From Atriophallophorus winterbourni (Eukaryota > Platyhelminthes > Trematoda > Plagiorchiida > Microphallidae), in the NCBI GenBank assembly GCA_013407085.1, contig JACCGJ010012510.1:1-64000 (forward strand): a DNA stretch of 64,000 nucleotides. The letters run 5' to 3'. The translations under genes were made by a program, and so were the position numbers. Under the pieces are notes generated by a model that ran no database searches, was not told the DNA's origin, and was given only the letters and a program-made list of their open reading frames with translations. This document shows positions 1-11,031 of the stretch, piece by piece (position 1 is the first letter of the stretch; every line of letters begins with the position of its first letter).

Positions 1-591
1 GGTGTATCAAATTTCGTTATAGCAGGTATTTATCCGACCTCTGATTATTTTCATCTTCATCATTAGTTTTCACTTTCCAATGAATGTTTAGCTTCAAGCA
101 TTTAGGTCTCGTACTTACTAAATGTCGAACACATCATTATAAGGAAACGCGAGACAAACTTCACTATAAATTGTGGAGTTAATGAAATGTTAAATGGTCA
201 AAAACAAAAACAGAGTTTAAAAAAATAAATACGTTTACTTTTAAGGTACCACTTTGCACACAACTAAAGCTGATTAATCGAGTAGAGACAAATTCAGTGA
301 AATCCGTATTGATTTTCGAATATATTGCGATTCAGAGATCGTTTATTTCACATACAATTTTACATGATTCGACCCTTCTGATAATTTGTATTTTGGTTAA
401 CATTATTTCGATACGAACATAATTTAACGTATTGTAAAACTTTTTATTATTATTTAAGAACCTGTTTTATTATCATGCGCAGGTACTGTATGCAATAAAT
501 AGTGATTTCTAGCGTCATTCAATAACGTTAAAAGTGGACAATTGCACGGGTATATTAGAAACATTTAAAACTTTCATTCAGTAAAACTTAC
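1..591. other. A+T-rich sequence without a recognised gene
   Basis: No long open frame and no repeat I recognise. If the - strand gene proposed further right is real, this would be its intron or later exons. A good - strand donor (complement of ACTTAC near 116) is present, but I found no acceptor in the required phase 0. Confidence 0.3.
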
Positions 592-686
592 AGCACAAGT
601 GGATGATTTTAATTCTTTGGTCAAATTGCCACGAGATTTAGCGTCTTTTAAAGCTTGGTTTTCCTCCAGAGTTAAATAAACATAAA
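592..686 (-). CDS. Candidate internal exon of a - strand gene
   Basis: Read on the - strand, this 95-nt block is bounded by an AG acceptor (complement of CT at 687-688, behind a T-rich stretch) and a strong donor GCT|GTAAGTTTT. It enters in phase 1 and leaves in phase 0. The 31 whole codons start YVYLTLEENQ and end KELKSSTCA, a charged, helix-like segment. The entry phase matches the exit phase of the 12-bp micro-exon at 8845-8834, so it could belong to the same transcript, but about 8.1 kb lies between them and I found no convincing intermediate exon. I do not recognise the protein. It could be a chance frame with lucky splice signals. Confidence 0.3.
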
Positions 687-689
687 CTA

Positions 690-1555
690 TTATGAAACAG
701 ATTTGAAAATATATATGAAGATTCAACGGGCTTGCAAGAAGTATTGACATATCAGTTGTGGAATAATTCATTTAAAAATCGATTTTCCAGTATATAATAA
801 TAAAGGTGGTTAACAAGTAGTTTCTAGGGAATTTTCGAAAATTGTCACACATAAATATTTTGCGTATATTGAATTTGGCACATTTGACAATTAATTTTCA
901 CTGGTCATAATATATAGACTCAAAATTGTTTCCCGGAAAACATTTATAACATTTTGTAGACATCCTTTTAGAACAATTATTTTTTTCCCGACATCAACGA
1001 TCATATTATTTTTGGTGATAATTTCGATCCACTACGCAGTGATATATAAAAATTGTCATCTTTGTTGAGACATATTACCTTACAGAACATATCAGTGCTG
1101 AAGGTCATTTATCGAATTTTGTTCGATTTTTGCAAAGGATATTTGGATTTCAATCAACATGAACTTGTTAACATTATGCCTAACCGTTTGAGTCTATTTA
1201 GTACATGCACTGAAGTTTGTTCATCTAAAATTGAAATGAAGCAAAACATTGCAAAAAATATTAATTTATTCTTTTTTCATTTTACTTATTAACTGTCTGT
1301 TATGTGATTGAAGTATAATGAGAAAGCTTCACCGAAATTCAAGATGCAGAATTCATCAAACGTGGATTTATAGTTTAAATGTTTATTTTGATTAGCGCAA
1401 AAATGCACTCACTGAAATCTTTTCATTTTCAGAAAGAAAGAAGGAAAATTGCATATGATTAAAGGCGGTATCAATCAAATATTGATAAAGACAAACAAAC
1501 ATCTTGAATACATTAAAATATAATCAATTTAAAAAAATAGTTGTGGCTGTATGTT
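690..1555. other. A+T-rich sequence, nothing recognised
   Basis: Only short chance frames. No repeat shared with the rest of the window was noticed. Confidence 0.4.
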
Positions 1556-1870
1556 TCTGTTAAATAAGGTAGGTACGACCAACTAGTTCAATCGCACGTG
1601 CCACAACACTCGTAAGTAAGGTATAAACACATGATCCTTTACAAATATTCTCATTTGCATGTCGTTCCATCGGGCACACCATACGGCCAGTTTCGTGCTA
1701 CTTTCACTTATTAGTTAGCAACAGTTGCATATAAACGCAACTTGTTTTCAATTCTTCCACTGTTTCAAGCAAACGAGGAACCTGATCATACACTCAATAC
1801 CTTATTAGTGCAAACAGCATAAAACTGGTTCTGGGATGTGTGGTTGAAAGCATTCAAATGAGCCTAATAA
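1556..1870 (+). repeat. Dispersed repeat family R1, copy 1
   Basis: Shares phrases with copies near 9165, 40230, 40460, 45165 and 45450: a 'ggttggtacgacca' block, 'gttgcatataaacgcaac', 'tccactgtttcaagc', 'cctgatcatac' and 'gtgcaaacagca' in the same order. It has no coding capacity and no clear polymerase III promoter, so it could be a decayed SINE or an LTR piece. Confidence 0.5.
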
Positions 1871-3940
1871 ATTTATCTTCAAGATTTGTTGCGTTCGAGA
1901 GCTCACCCAAATGGGCTCTGATTATCAGTTAGTAAATACGCCTATTTTACTGAGGTTAATTGTTCCGTCGTGAGGATGTTTGAGTTTTATGAAACACTAC
2001 AATAACTTAATCGATATTTTTACACCGGTTGCAAAGTGAAATATCTATAAAGCCATTTGCTGAATGTTTTATTCCTAAATGAACTTTGGCGAAAACAGTT
2101 TGAAATGTCGATCTAATGTATTTCAAGAAACGTGAGTGATGCGTTATTTAACGAAGAGTATTTTATTTATCGATGTCTCTACTTTATTCTTCAAAGCAAA
2201 ATTCACTTTGCTCAATTTGTAAATTATAAGTCAATTCTAAAGTATTTTTGGCAAATGCGGTTTTAGGGATAAGTCGCCTAATTGATAAATTCTCTAACTG
2301 CACGTTTCATATGCACTATATGCTGACAAAATCGTGTTCATGGACTGCATTCGTGGTCATGTTCATTCCAACGCACCTGATTCTACTGACAGAGGAATCG
2401 GTGAAGGCGGATGACTCGTTCTTTAAAAACATTTTGCTTGCGACCGATTGAAGTCGTAATTCCATGAACTGTTCCACCTAGGTGTAGGAAAACCCATATC
2501 TCAAAACTCCACAGCATTGTATTGAGATAAAAACATGCAAATGCTGCAAGATTCAATCAAGAGCAAACATCCGGTGCCAGATTTTAGATAGTCTGAAAAT
2601 GAGTTTCAAATTCGTCCTGGCAATATCCGTGAAGGCTTCGTTGTCATAATGTCTCAGCCTAGCAGTACCAATGGATTTAGTATTTTGTGGAGAGACAGCA
2701 CTTGCTAGATGGACAACAGATATTTCTCCAGATTAAACTGTTCTTCAATACTTCTTGGCTCACCGATAGAAATCATACTGCATTCTAGTTCTTTGGATAA
2801 TAACAGTATCGGCAGCAGTTGCCGTTGAAATGATATAGCTTCAATTACCTATAGCACAAAGCCAGTGGATGCGTCCGAAGTTGGAAGAGATCCTGAGCTA
2901 TCATCAGATGGTTAACACCCACCTCAAGATAAATATACCATAGCAAAATGTGCCTACTCGTAAATTTATGTTATCCCTAATGCGTGCATGGGGTTGTTAA
3001 TCAATCAAAAAGCAGACTTTGTCTTTCGCACCAGCAAATCTGACTTCTAACGTCCGGTTCCTGTTTCGCCGATTTCAAGACGATGTATCAAACAATTGAG
3101 ACATAGGAAAATCACATTTCTTTAAAATGAGTTTTTTAAGTCCAGGTAAAATCGGATGCATGGCTTATTGATGCTGGTATGCTAACAAAAATAGATTGCA
3201 CATTTTTTGGTAAGAAGGGCTTTGATAAGCCTCAACCTTATTGTGCATAGTTTGGTGTTCAAAACAAACTAATAAAAGTGCATCACCAAACTGAAGCCAG
3301 AGCGAAACGAATTTTAATTATAACCTGAATTGAAGAACTATGCATAGTAAATAATATCATAAATTTTGTTCATCCATTGTGGATAACCTCTTGCGATTAA
3401 ACGGAGATTAATAATCAGATCAGCGGAGCAGCTGCAATTGTATCACTTTTAAACTCTGGTGTCTGAAGATCCTCAGACTGCCGGGGAATAGAAAGGTTAT
3501 GGTAAACAGCGAGTTTCTACCAAATAATTTACTGTATTGCGTACTTTCAATTTAAGTAGAACCTACTGTGTTTTTAACTTATCGGGGATAGACACAGCAA
3601 CGAAAGTTAAATTGTTTCCAAAAGCTGATAAATATACTAAAAGATCTACTCTTTTTTGATTAGATATCAAGAAGTAGACCCTTCAAGCAAACCGTACTGT
3701 AGTACAAATACGTTTGGAAAAGTGATATGATGGTTCTCGACCTTGACCAAATGAGTTGGGAAGAACTTACACTTGTTCACTTAATTTGGAGAAACTGTGT
3801 AAAGACTCGTCTTCTAGCTGGGACATTATAGGTACTGATATCGACTGCTAAACTTAGATCACGCTTTCAGCGTGCAAGTGATGTTATTTGTCCGATTTTT
3901 TACCAATCCATTTGATCGCAGTAGAGAGATTGTTCATCCT
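1871..3940. other. Unclassified, probably decayed repeats
   Basis: Short frames only. Base composition from about 2450 to 3900 is more balanced than the flanks, which suggests old transposon sequence, but I could not assign a family. Confidence 0.3.
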
Positions 3941-4065
3941 TTATCTGATGTTTTAGCCATCCGAAAAGCTGATGAGCATGAAAACTTCATGTCCTATGAT
4001 GTACGTCCATGGTCTAAATCGTCCGAAATAAGCCAGTAATATTCAGTAGTAGCATCGAAGTGAGG
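3941..4065 (+). repeat. LINE 3'-tail fragment
   Basis: Matches by eye the 3' tail of the LINE piece at 62380-62490: 'tttagtcattcagaaagctg', then the 'catgaaa', 'gatgtac' and 'gtcaacatcgacc' blocks in order. It is a short 5'-truncated, decayed copy. Confidence 0.5.
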
Positions 4066-7000
4066 TTTAATAACTTTTATTAGGTAAACTACATATTGTC
4101 ATTAAAATTTAAGTTGGGTTTCTGTTGCAAACCACAATATTTTTGGATTATTTTATTGCTTAGCTAACAACACCAAGCAAAACAGGTTCTTTGTTTTTCA
4201 TCTCTAAATAAATATAAATTACCCGATTCTTCTGAAACTATAATAAAAACAATATACTGTTTTATTTTAATAGACGTTTGCGTTATATGTTAAATAGTTT
4301 ATGGAAAGCACTCTATAATTACCCGAAAATCGTCCTCCCGATCGAGCTGATTATTAAAATTAATTAAAATATTTTGAAAGTAATTCAACTAATTGGCTGA
4401 CAAATTTCATTTTTTCTCACGAACCAAATAGTTTAACATATATATTTGCCTCTTATAATTTAAAGGCACATTTCAAAATCAAATAGTTCGAATACGTCCT
4501 CACGTTTTAGTTGTTAGGATACTACACAGAAGATATGCAATAAATGTATTCATCATTGCAGAAGATTTGTGGTTCAACGTTTTGCTCCGTGCTTAGAAAT
4601 GTAATTTGCTTTGAAAAAATGTTTTTCTAACTCCAAATAGATAAATATTATTCTCTCTGCTACTTGTTTCCAATGTTTGGAAATACGATTTAGAAATTTT
4701 ATAAGTGACAGAATTGGAAACTATGTGATATAAATTCCCGAAAATATGCCAGTTGCTATTGGAAATTCTTTAAGGAAAATAAACATTTTTTATCAAAAAC
4801 CTAAATTTACATTCAGTTTCTTTATACACACACCGCAACCGTTTTTCTGCTCTTTTTAGTCATAAGGTAGGTGCAGTATGATCTTTATCTGTATACAATG
4901 ACGATAAACTATCTTTCTCATAAAAAATGAACCCTTCACTTATGGTTCAGAGTTACTTTTATTCCTTACAATAAGTTTGCATTTGGTTTCTGATTAGCAA
5001 ATATTTACTTTTATAAAAATAATGATGTTTGTCTTTCTAACAGAAATTCAAATTATCACTTAATTGAAGAAATCTACTTAACCTTGAATTAAAAATTCGA
5101 AGTCGTAATACTATATAAAAGTCATTTTATTTATTTTATACGCATTTTAATTTCTTCAATACCCAATGTGTTTTACATGAAAAATACACAGGCCTTATAT
5201 ACAAATGCCATTTCAATAATGACGTCGTATGCAATAGTTTAAATTTCAAATTTTTTTGCTGCAATTCAAAAGCATTTTTTATTATCCACACCATTTTAAA
5301 TGTTTAGTAACATGTATTTTTTCGCCAAAATATCTCGCTAAATGTGTGAATATGTATGCCGCAAAATGCTGTGCTACTCAGAATCTCGGAGTGTATTATA
5401 TTTTAATATTTCCGTGTATCAATGTATTGTCATTTGTTTTATGTGCAGAACTAATTCGCAATATAAATGCAAATAGTTCAACTTACTTATATCTATGGTC
5501 GCATTATCAACTGTTAGCTGATAGCCACCTGTGTTATTTAATACAATTTATTTGAGTATAACACGAATAATTGCATTTTAAACTATAAATTAAGAGTCAG
5601 TAAAGAAATAAATATCTAGAATTATATTTGACGTCTATCAGAGTGTTTCTTATCATGTTATGATGTGTGCTTTATTATTAGAAGTGCATAATAGACGTTC
5701 ATTCATCCACACGTTGATGTACACTGCACCGTAGTGAGAACATGTTTATTTATCACCGTCCCGGAAAAAGCTTGTGTGAGCAAACTGTTTTTGCACACGC
5801 ATCTAAAAATTATAGCAGACGATATACTTTCGGTTTTTAACAGAAATTTCTTGAAGAGTTAAGAAAAATGGTAACATGAATCTGGTCATCCTCAAAATCG
5901 AACGATATACAATTTGAAGTATTGATGCTCAGGAGGATTCTGTGGATATTGATTTGTGACAGCAATACTATGTCGCAAATCCATCGTCTTCAGACCTATG
6001 AATTCTGTCCAACATTTTGCGCTTAATAGCTTCAGCGCGCAATACTGAAAAAGTAAACGAAGAAGCAGTATGGGACAATGTTTTTTTCATGATTGTAGCT
6101 GAGAAAATCTATCCTTCGATTAACACATTCTTGTTTTGAAGTAAGTGTTGCAGGAATTTACCTTTTCCTGTTTTTATTTGAACAGGGGTTTGTTGCATAA
6201 ATTTTACGTCACAAATTTCCATTTTGTAAACCATCCGCAAATTATTTTCTTACCGATTGCTCATCATTACTTGTATGAGGCATTATTCGCTAACCAGAGC
6301 AAAAACGAATATCTTACATCAATAAACATTATTGAAGGCCTTCTATTTTACCTAATAATATTTAGGGAATAAAGCGCAGTTGATTATATGCACTCCGCCA
6401 TCCATTTGATTCGTTCTTTCAATGATTATTCTGCGGATATCAATCAACCTATCACTGCAGCAGAATCTAGTCATTAATAATATCATTTAATAAGCACGTG
6501 CGCTAACGAAAATTCGTTAAACGGGCATGAAACAATTTGGTATTGTCTTCGTTGGGTAGATCCAAATTGTAGCTGAAACCCTTTCTACGTGAAACCATTT
6601 TTATGAGGCATCTTTTAATTGGATATTAAGGAAGTGACCGTATGCCAAGTTTGACGCAATTGTAAATGTTTGAATGCAGTTTATAGATTTGAACGAGTTA
6701 AGATTGTTCGCTTCCTCTGAGTGGAGCTAAACATCCATTAACGCGCTCAGTGAATAGCAATACGCATGCACGTCTGGTGTCCATGTTCGAACAACACCAA
6801 GACAAACTAACACGTAACTTGAACTCATTTGTGTTGGTGTACACTCAAGTTCTCTATCACTTTGAATTCATAATATTTTTATCTAAGTAATATTTCGCTA
6901 TATAAATGTGCTTGCATCTTCAGATCGGCTGTGCTCATACTAATTTTCCCACGCCTTAACTATTTAAATTTTCAACTATCGCTGTTCTTTAAAAAACAAT

Positions 7001-7660
7001 GAAAACGTTTGTGTGTAAAGGCGTTTTTTGCTTAGCTCCGTAGAACAAACATTTATATCCGAGTTATTACCTATTAATGGAAAGCATGTGAAATCTCTCG
7101 CAATTTTATATATTTACACTGCTTAAACAATGACTAACCAATTCGGGGCCGTTTCGGAGCTAGAATGGTACAGTAGAATTGAAATGAGGTATCAGGACTC
7201 GATTGTTAAACAATACTAAGAATGGATCTGACTACTCGTTACTGTTTGAAAAGCGGATACAAATTAAAGGTATGCATTGAAACACCTCGATTCTCTGCAA
7301 TTAAAATAAATTTAAGTGTGACGGCAAACAGCCGGATTCAGTTGTTGGAATGTAAATTAAATGGATGTGTGCATAACACATTATATTATACTATATTATG
7401 TTAGAAATTTAATGTGAGACAAATCTGTGATTTTGTAGTTGAACATCGTAAAGAATCTTATTCTAAGTGACTTTCAATTATACTTGTTGTGTTTCAGTGA
7501 TGTTGCTGATAGCAATACATTTAATTGGTCAAAATAAAAATTATCTTTTTGTCAAACAAATTATTTATTCGTTATTTTTCGAAATTCTCAAAGATATTAC
7601 AGGTTTTCGTAAGTTGAAATGAATAAATTTAAAAATATTTCAATGTATAATAAACATTGC
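4066..7660. other. A+T-rich sequence without a recognised gene
   Basis: Several frames of 60-99 codons occur (5256-5555, 6145-6372), but their composition is that of A+T-rich noncoding DNA and they lack domain signatures. On the - strand there are isolated good acceptors (before about 6048) and donors (near 6250), but none gave an exon in the phase needed by the neighbouring candidates. Confidence 0.4.
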
Positions 7661-7664
7661 TTGT

Positions 7665-7745
7665 TCAGATTGGACTGTTTAGTCAACCGAAAAGCTGTGG
7701 AACATGCGATTGTGACGCATCGACCGAATGAGGCCAACATTAATA
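7665..7745 (+). repeat. LINE 3'-tail fragment
   Basis: Carries the 'gactgtttagtcaaccgaaaagctg...aacatgcgattgtga...catcgaccg' order seen in the tail at 62395-62480. It is a very short decayed copy. Confidence 0.45.
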
Positions 7746-8833
7746 TGATAATATATTATATTATTAATTAATAATTTCAAACATAAGAAAACGAATATCA
7801 TAATAAAATATTATAATAATATTATTCTAGATATTTGAAATGATTGCATCACGAAATAAACCATGCAACCAACTCCTTTTGTTAACCAGACTAAAATTTT
7901 CAGAAAAGTGAATCCTTACATAGAAATCATGTGCATAGATAATACTCTCATCCAAAAGGTGTCTTGATAATCAATTGTTACTACTTTGAAACTAGATCTC
8001 GGTGTTTAAAATTAAAAATGATACCATGCTCAAAATTTACCAGAGGATGGTAGAGCGAAATAAGAAACAAAATGTTGCTAGCGTTTTACTGCGTGAGTCA
8101 TGACTAATTGTGAGGATCAGAGTAATTACACGTATCGTTTTTAAATCATGTTGTGTAAGGTCACGCTGAAATTGAACATGAAATAAACATATACTCAGAC
8201 ATCAGTAGAGCCGCGGCATCGATGGAGAGGATTCACGTGTATCATCAACTTTATCAGCAAACTTGAGGTCATGTGTGTGAAAAACAACTTATTTTGGCGA
8301 AAATGAATCATTTGCAAGTGGTTATTTTTTTTTTAGCAAAAACGTAAAACCTATTTGGCTTAATCGATTCCATGTGAATATTGAAACTGATTACAAGCAA
8401 AATAAATCAAGAAACTAACCTTAACTTTACTATGAACCGATCTTAATGTATTCAAGTTAATGCCCTTGGGTGTTTGACGGCTTTTTTATGATAAATGCGT
8501 GTTACCCATTCTTCTTCTTCTAAGCTGAATTTATTAGATTGCCCGTTGTTTCACATTTAAATTATCACAAAACAAAGGCATATTCTCGTCTGTGCAATCA
8601 TAACACAATCAATTAAAGTGAGTGCTTAGTTAATTGGTAGTCTATTACCAATAACACTTAACTATTTTTACATATTAGTATGTAGTGGTTTCCGATTTAA
8701 AATTTATATCATCGACATATTACGCATTCGATCGATCCACTGTGAGTAACTCTGTAGTTGCAAGTATGTGAATCCTATTGAATGGAGAATTTAATGTAAT
8801 ATGAATTGTTTTATATATAATGGTCACACTTAC
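7746..8833. other. A+T-rich sequence, nothing recognised
   Basis: No supported feature. This would be intron of the - strand candidate gene. Confidence 0.35.
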
Positions 8834-8845
8834 CTGGTGCTAACA
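8834..8845 (-). CDS. Candidate 12-bp symmetric micro-exon
   Basis: On the - strand the sequence reads gattgattttttcag, then TGTTAGCACCAG, then gtaagtgtga. Acceptor (long T tract) and donor (CAG|GTAAGT) are both near-consensus, and only 12 bp lie between. Length is a multiple of three and the frame is phase 1 in and out, matching the exit of the upstream signal-peptide exon; it would add residues V-L-A-P. Exons this short with symmetric phase 1 are the hallmark of schistosome micro-exon genes. Chance pairing of splice signals cannot be excluded. Confidence 0.45.
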
Positions 8846-8984
8846 CTGAAAAAATCAATCGAAGTTGATTTAGAATAAGTTAGTGATTATAGTTTGCGAA
8901 TAATAGTGAAACGTTTCTTTAACATTATCAGAAATCCATTCATTGCGCTGTGTTGATTTAATGATTTGTTCCAATAATACTTAC

Positions 8985-9045
8985 CGCATAACCACAAGAT
9001 TAGTGAAATTGGAATTATTCGTAGTAGATTCATACCCATCATCAT
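8985..9045 (-). CDS. Candidate signal-peptide first exon
   Basis: On the - strand an ATG-rich start (9045) opens 20 codons and one extra base before TTATGCG|GTAAGTATT. The peptide, MMMGMNLLRIIPISLILWLC, is a plausible short signal peptide: a single Arg, then a hydrophobic run containing Ile, Leu and Trp. Exon length (61 nt) and exit phase (1) are identical to exon 1 of the + strand gene at 30192. The next exon would be the 12-bp micro-exon across a 139-bp intron. The frame stays open upstream to about 9162, so the true start could be earlier and the hydrophobic stretch a membrane segment instead. No homologue recognised. Confidence 0.45.
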
Positions 9046-9164
9046 CCGGAACCTGTGATTAATAACGGTTTCCAATTTATCTGCGGTTAGGTCAATGAGT
9101 GTAGCTGATTGGTTAATTTGTAAAAACTGATGATCAATTAAAACGTTTCGCTCCTGAGCCAATG

Positions 9165-9300
9165 TTGGATAAGGTTAGCATGACAAACCTGTTCAAGCGG
9201 ATTTGTCCATGCAGATGTAGATGGGTTTAAACCCCTGACCGTTAACAAAAATATGGATTTGTATGCCAGTCCATCAAACAGACCTAAGTATTGTATAAAT
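9165..9300 (-). repeat. Dispersed repeat R1, copy 2 (inverted)
   Basis: 'ggataaggttagcatgacaaacctgttcaagcgg' and 'tttaaacccctgaccg' align with the copy at 45195-45290. Orientation is opposite to copy 1. Confidence 0.5.
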
Positions 9301-9324
9301 TTATTTTGCAACAAAGTAAGACTC

Positions 9325-9490
9325 GTATACCAATGTTAAATATGGGTACGACGAACCAAGATATTCAAATGAAGAATCACAGAGTCATTCTTGGTCAAGT
9401 GCTCAAGACGCCTAAATGGCCAATATATTGTGGCGGTCACATCCTCATGACTTACACTTCACACTTGGTTTCTATCTGGTTGCCGTAATC
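9325..9490 (+). repeat. Dispersed repeat family R2, copy 1
   Basis: Shares 'gtacgacgaacca', 'aatcacagagtcattc', 'ggtcaagtgctcaag' and 'gacttacacttcac' in order with 23645-23790; a shorter copy lies near 41400. Not coding. Confidence 0.45.
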
Positions 9491-10475
9491 AGGTGGAGAA
9501 CGTAAGCCTATATTCAGTGAGCGTTGAAACAGTAGTTGAGCGTTGAACACGCAAGTGAATATTCAACAAATCGTACTCCAGTAATGAATTTCAACCGTTT
9601 ATCGTAAAGCAGAACAATGTTTGCCTATGTTCTGAAAGCAATAAGCAGTATCATTTCTAACGGTATCATTTTACACAATCTGTGCTCAGATGCTGAGATA
9701 TTTATTCGTTTTGCTGAGCTTTAAAATGACATTTCACATTGTGCAGCAAAAGTTTTTTTTAATGTGCAAGTACTTTCCAATACGTCTGAGAATGTCCTTG
9801 AAATACTTCTGTTTTGCAAATATCAATTTTCTGATTTAAACTTTTACTTGATCAGATCTTCGGGCCATAAACCAGCATGCGTATGCGCTCTCGTTACAAT
9901 AGAGTAAATATGATATGGAGACTTGCTTAAGAATATGTTGGTGCATTTGTTATTCTGTACATTCGCTATAATTTACGATTGCGATGAATATTTAATGAAA
10001 GAAAGACATTGGACATTCCTTCATAACTTGTGAGAATACCGCACGCCGATATTACTTCACGTTGGTTTGTGGTGACACTTGTTGCATTAGTTCACAAAAG
10101 ACGTGAGATAGTTTCCTCTGCCAATATGTTAACAACCTCCGTGTACAGAAATGAGCTATACGCAATATTTTAAAAAAAAGTTTAGGTTCCATACTGTTAA
10201 AATCTACATTTACTAGCAGATGATGGAAGGCAATAGAGCAATCGAATGTGAAGTTATCTTGCGTATACTGAATGTTAGCCTGGCAAAATTAGTCCTCGAA
10301 GCAAGAGATGCGAGGCATTATCTCGAGAGAGGGCCACACCCAAATTAACCAATCCACTTTCTTGGATTTCGCCTGAAAAAGTTTTAGATGTTTTAGAGGT
10401 ATAGTGAAAATGAATTGAAATATATCATGTAGTCGCAGATGCAAACATTCAGTTACATTTTGCCAAGGAAGAAAT
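9491..10475. other. No gene recognised
   Basis: No supported coding or repeat feature up to the TA microsatellite. Confidence 0.4.
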
Positions 10476-10476
10476 A

Positions 10477-10545
10477 TACTATATATATATATATATATAT
10501 ACTATATATAGAGATATATATATATGATAGATATATATATGATAT

Positions 10546-10579
<34 letters not shown>
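10477..10579. repeat. (TA)n microsatellite
   Basis: Almost pure alternating TA with short GA/CT interruptions. It is the insertion target of the Ginger-like transposon that starts at 10580, so the transposon's target duplication (TATA) is ambiguous. Confidence 0.9.
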
Positions 10580-10583
<4 letters not shown>

Positions 10584-10839
10584 GTGCCGAAATCGCGGAA
10601 TTGCCGATTCTGCGGATTCGGCAATCAGTTTGCCGATTCCGCGGAATGGGCATTTCGTTGCTGATTCCGCGGAATAGGCAACGATTTGCTGAAAATGTGG
10701 AACTCATTTCTACCACTGCTGATTCCGTAGATTCAGCAGCCGATTCCGTGGATTCGGCAGCTGATTCTGCGGAATCGGCAAGCTATGTTTTTACTGTATT
10801 TCAGCCTTTTTGTCCGTTATAAATTAGCGAGATTTTTAT
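10580..10839 (+). repeat. Left terminal inverted repeat with palindromic iterons
   Basis: Inverted partner of 13002-13261. It contains six imperfect palindromes of 21 bp (left half GCYGATTCYG, right half ...TCRGCA) starting at 10603, 10632, 10660, 10718, 10739 and 10760. The first four are spaced by about 29 or twice 29 bp; the last three are tandem at exactly 21. These are the obvious candidates for transposase binding sites. Confidence 0.85.
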
Positions 10840-11031
10840 GTGAATTCACTTTAGATTTAATATCAGAAGTTCATTTTCACTGCATTTTCAAGTTGCCGAA
10901 ATGCATGATTGATTTTCAAGTGGAATATTAACATTGTGGTCACAGGGAACGTGTCTCACACAAAAGACTATTAAAGGCTGTTGATTGCTTGTGATTATAC
11001 ATTTTACATCAGTGCTTGCAGAGACAGCATC

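Noticed and set aside
5256..5555. 99-codon + strand frame
   Set aside because: Composition matches A+T-rich noncoding DNA, with no domain or splice context.
6252..6287. - strand 36-bp block with acceptor and GTAAGA donor
   Set aside because: It is open only in phase 0, which does not fit the phase-1 chain of the - strand candidate gene.
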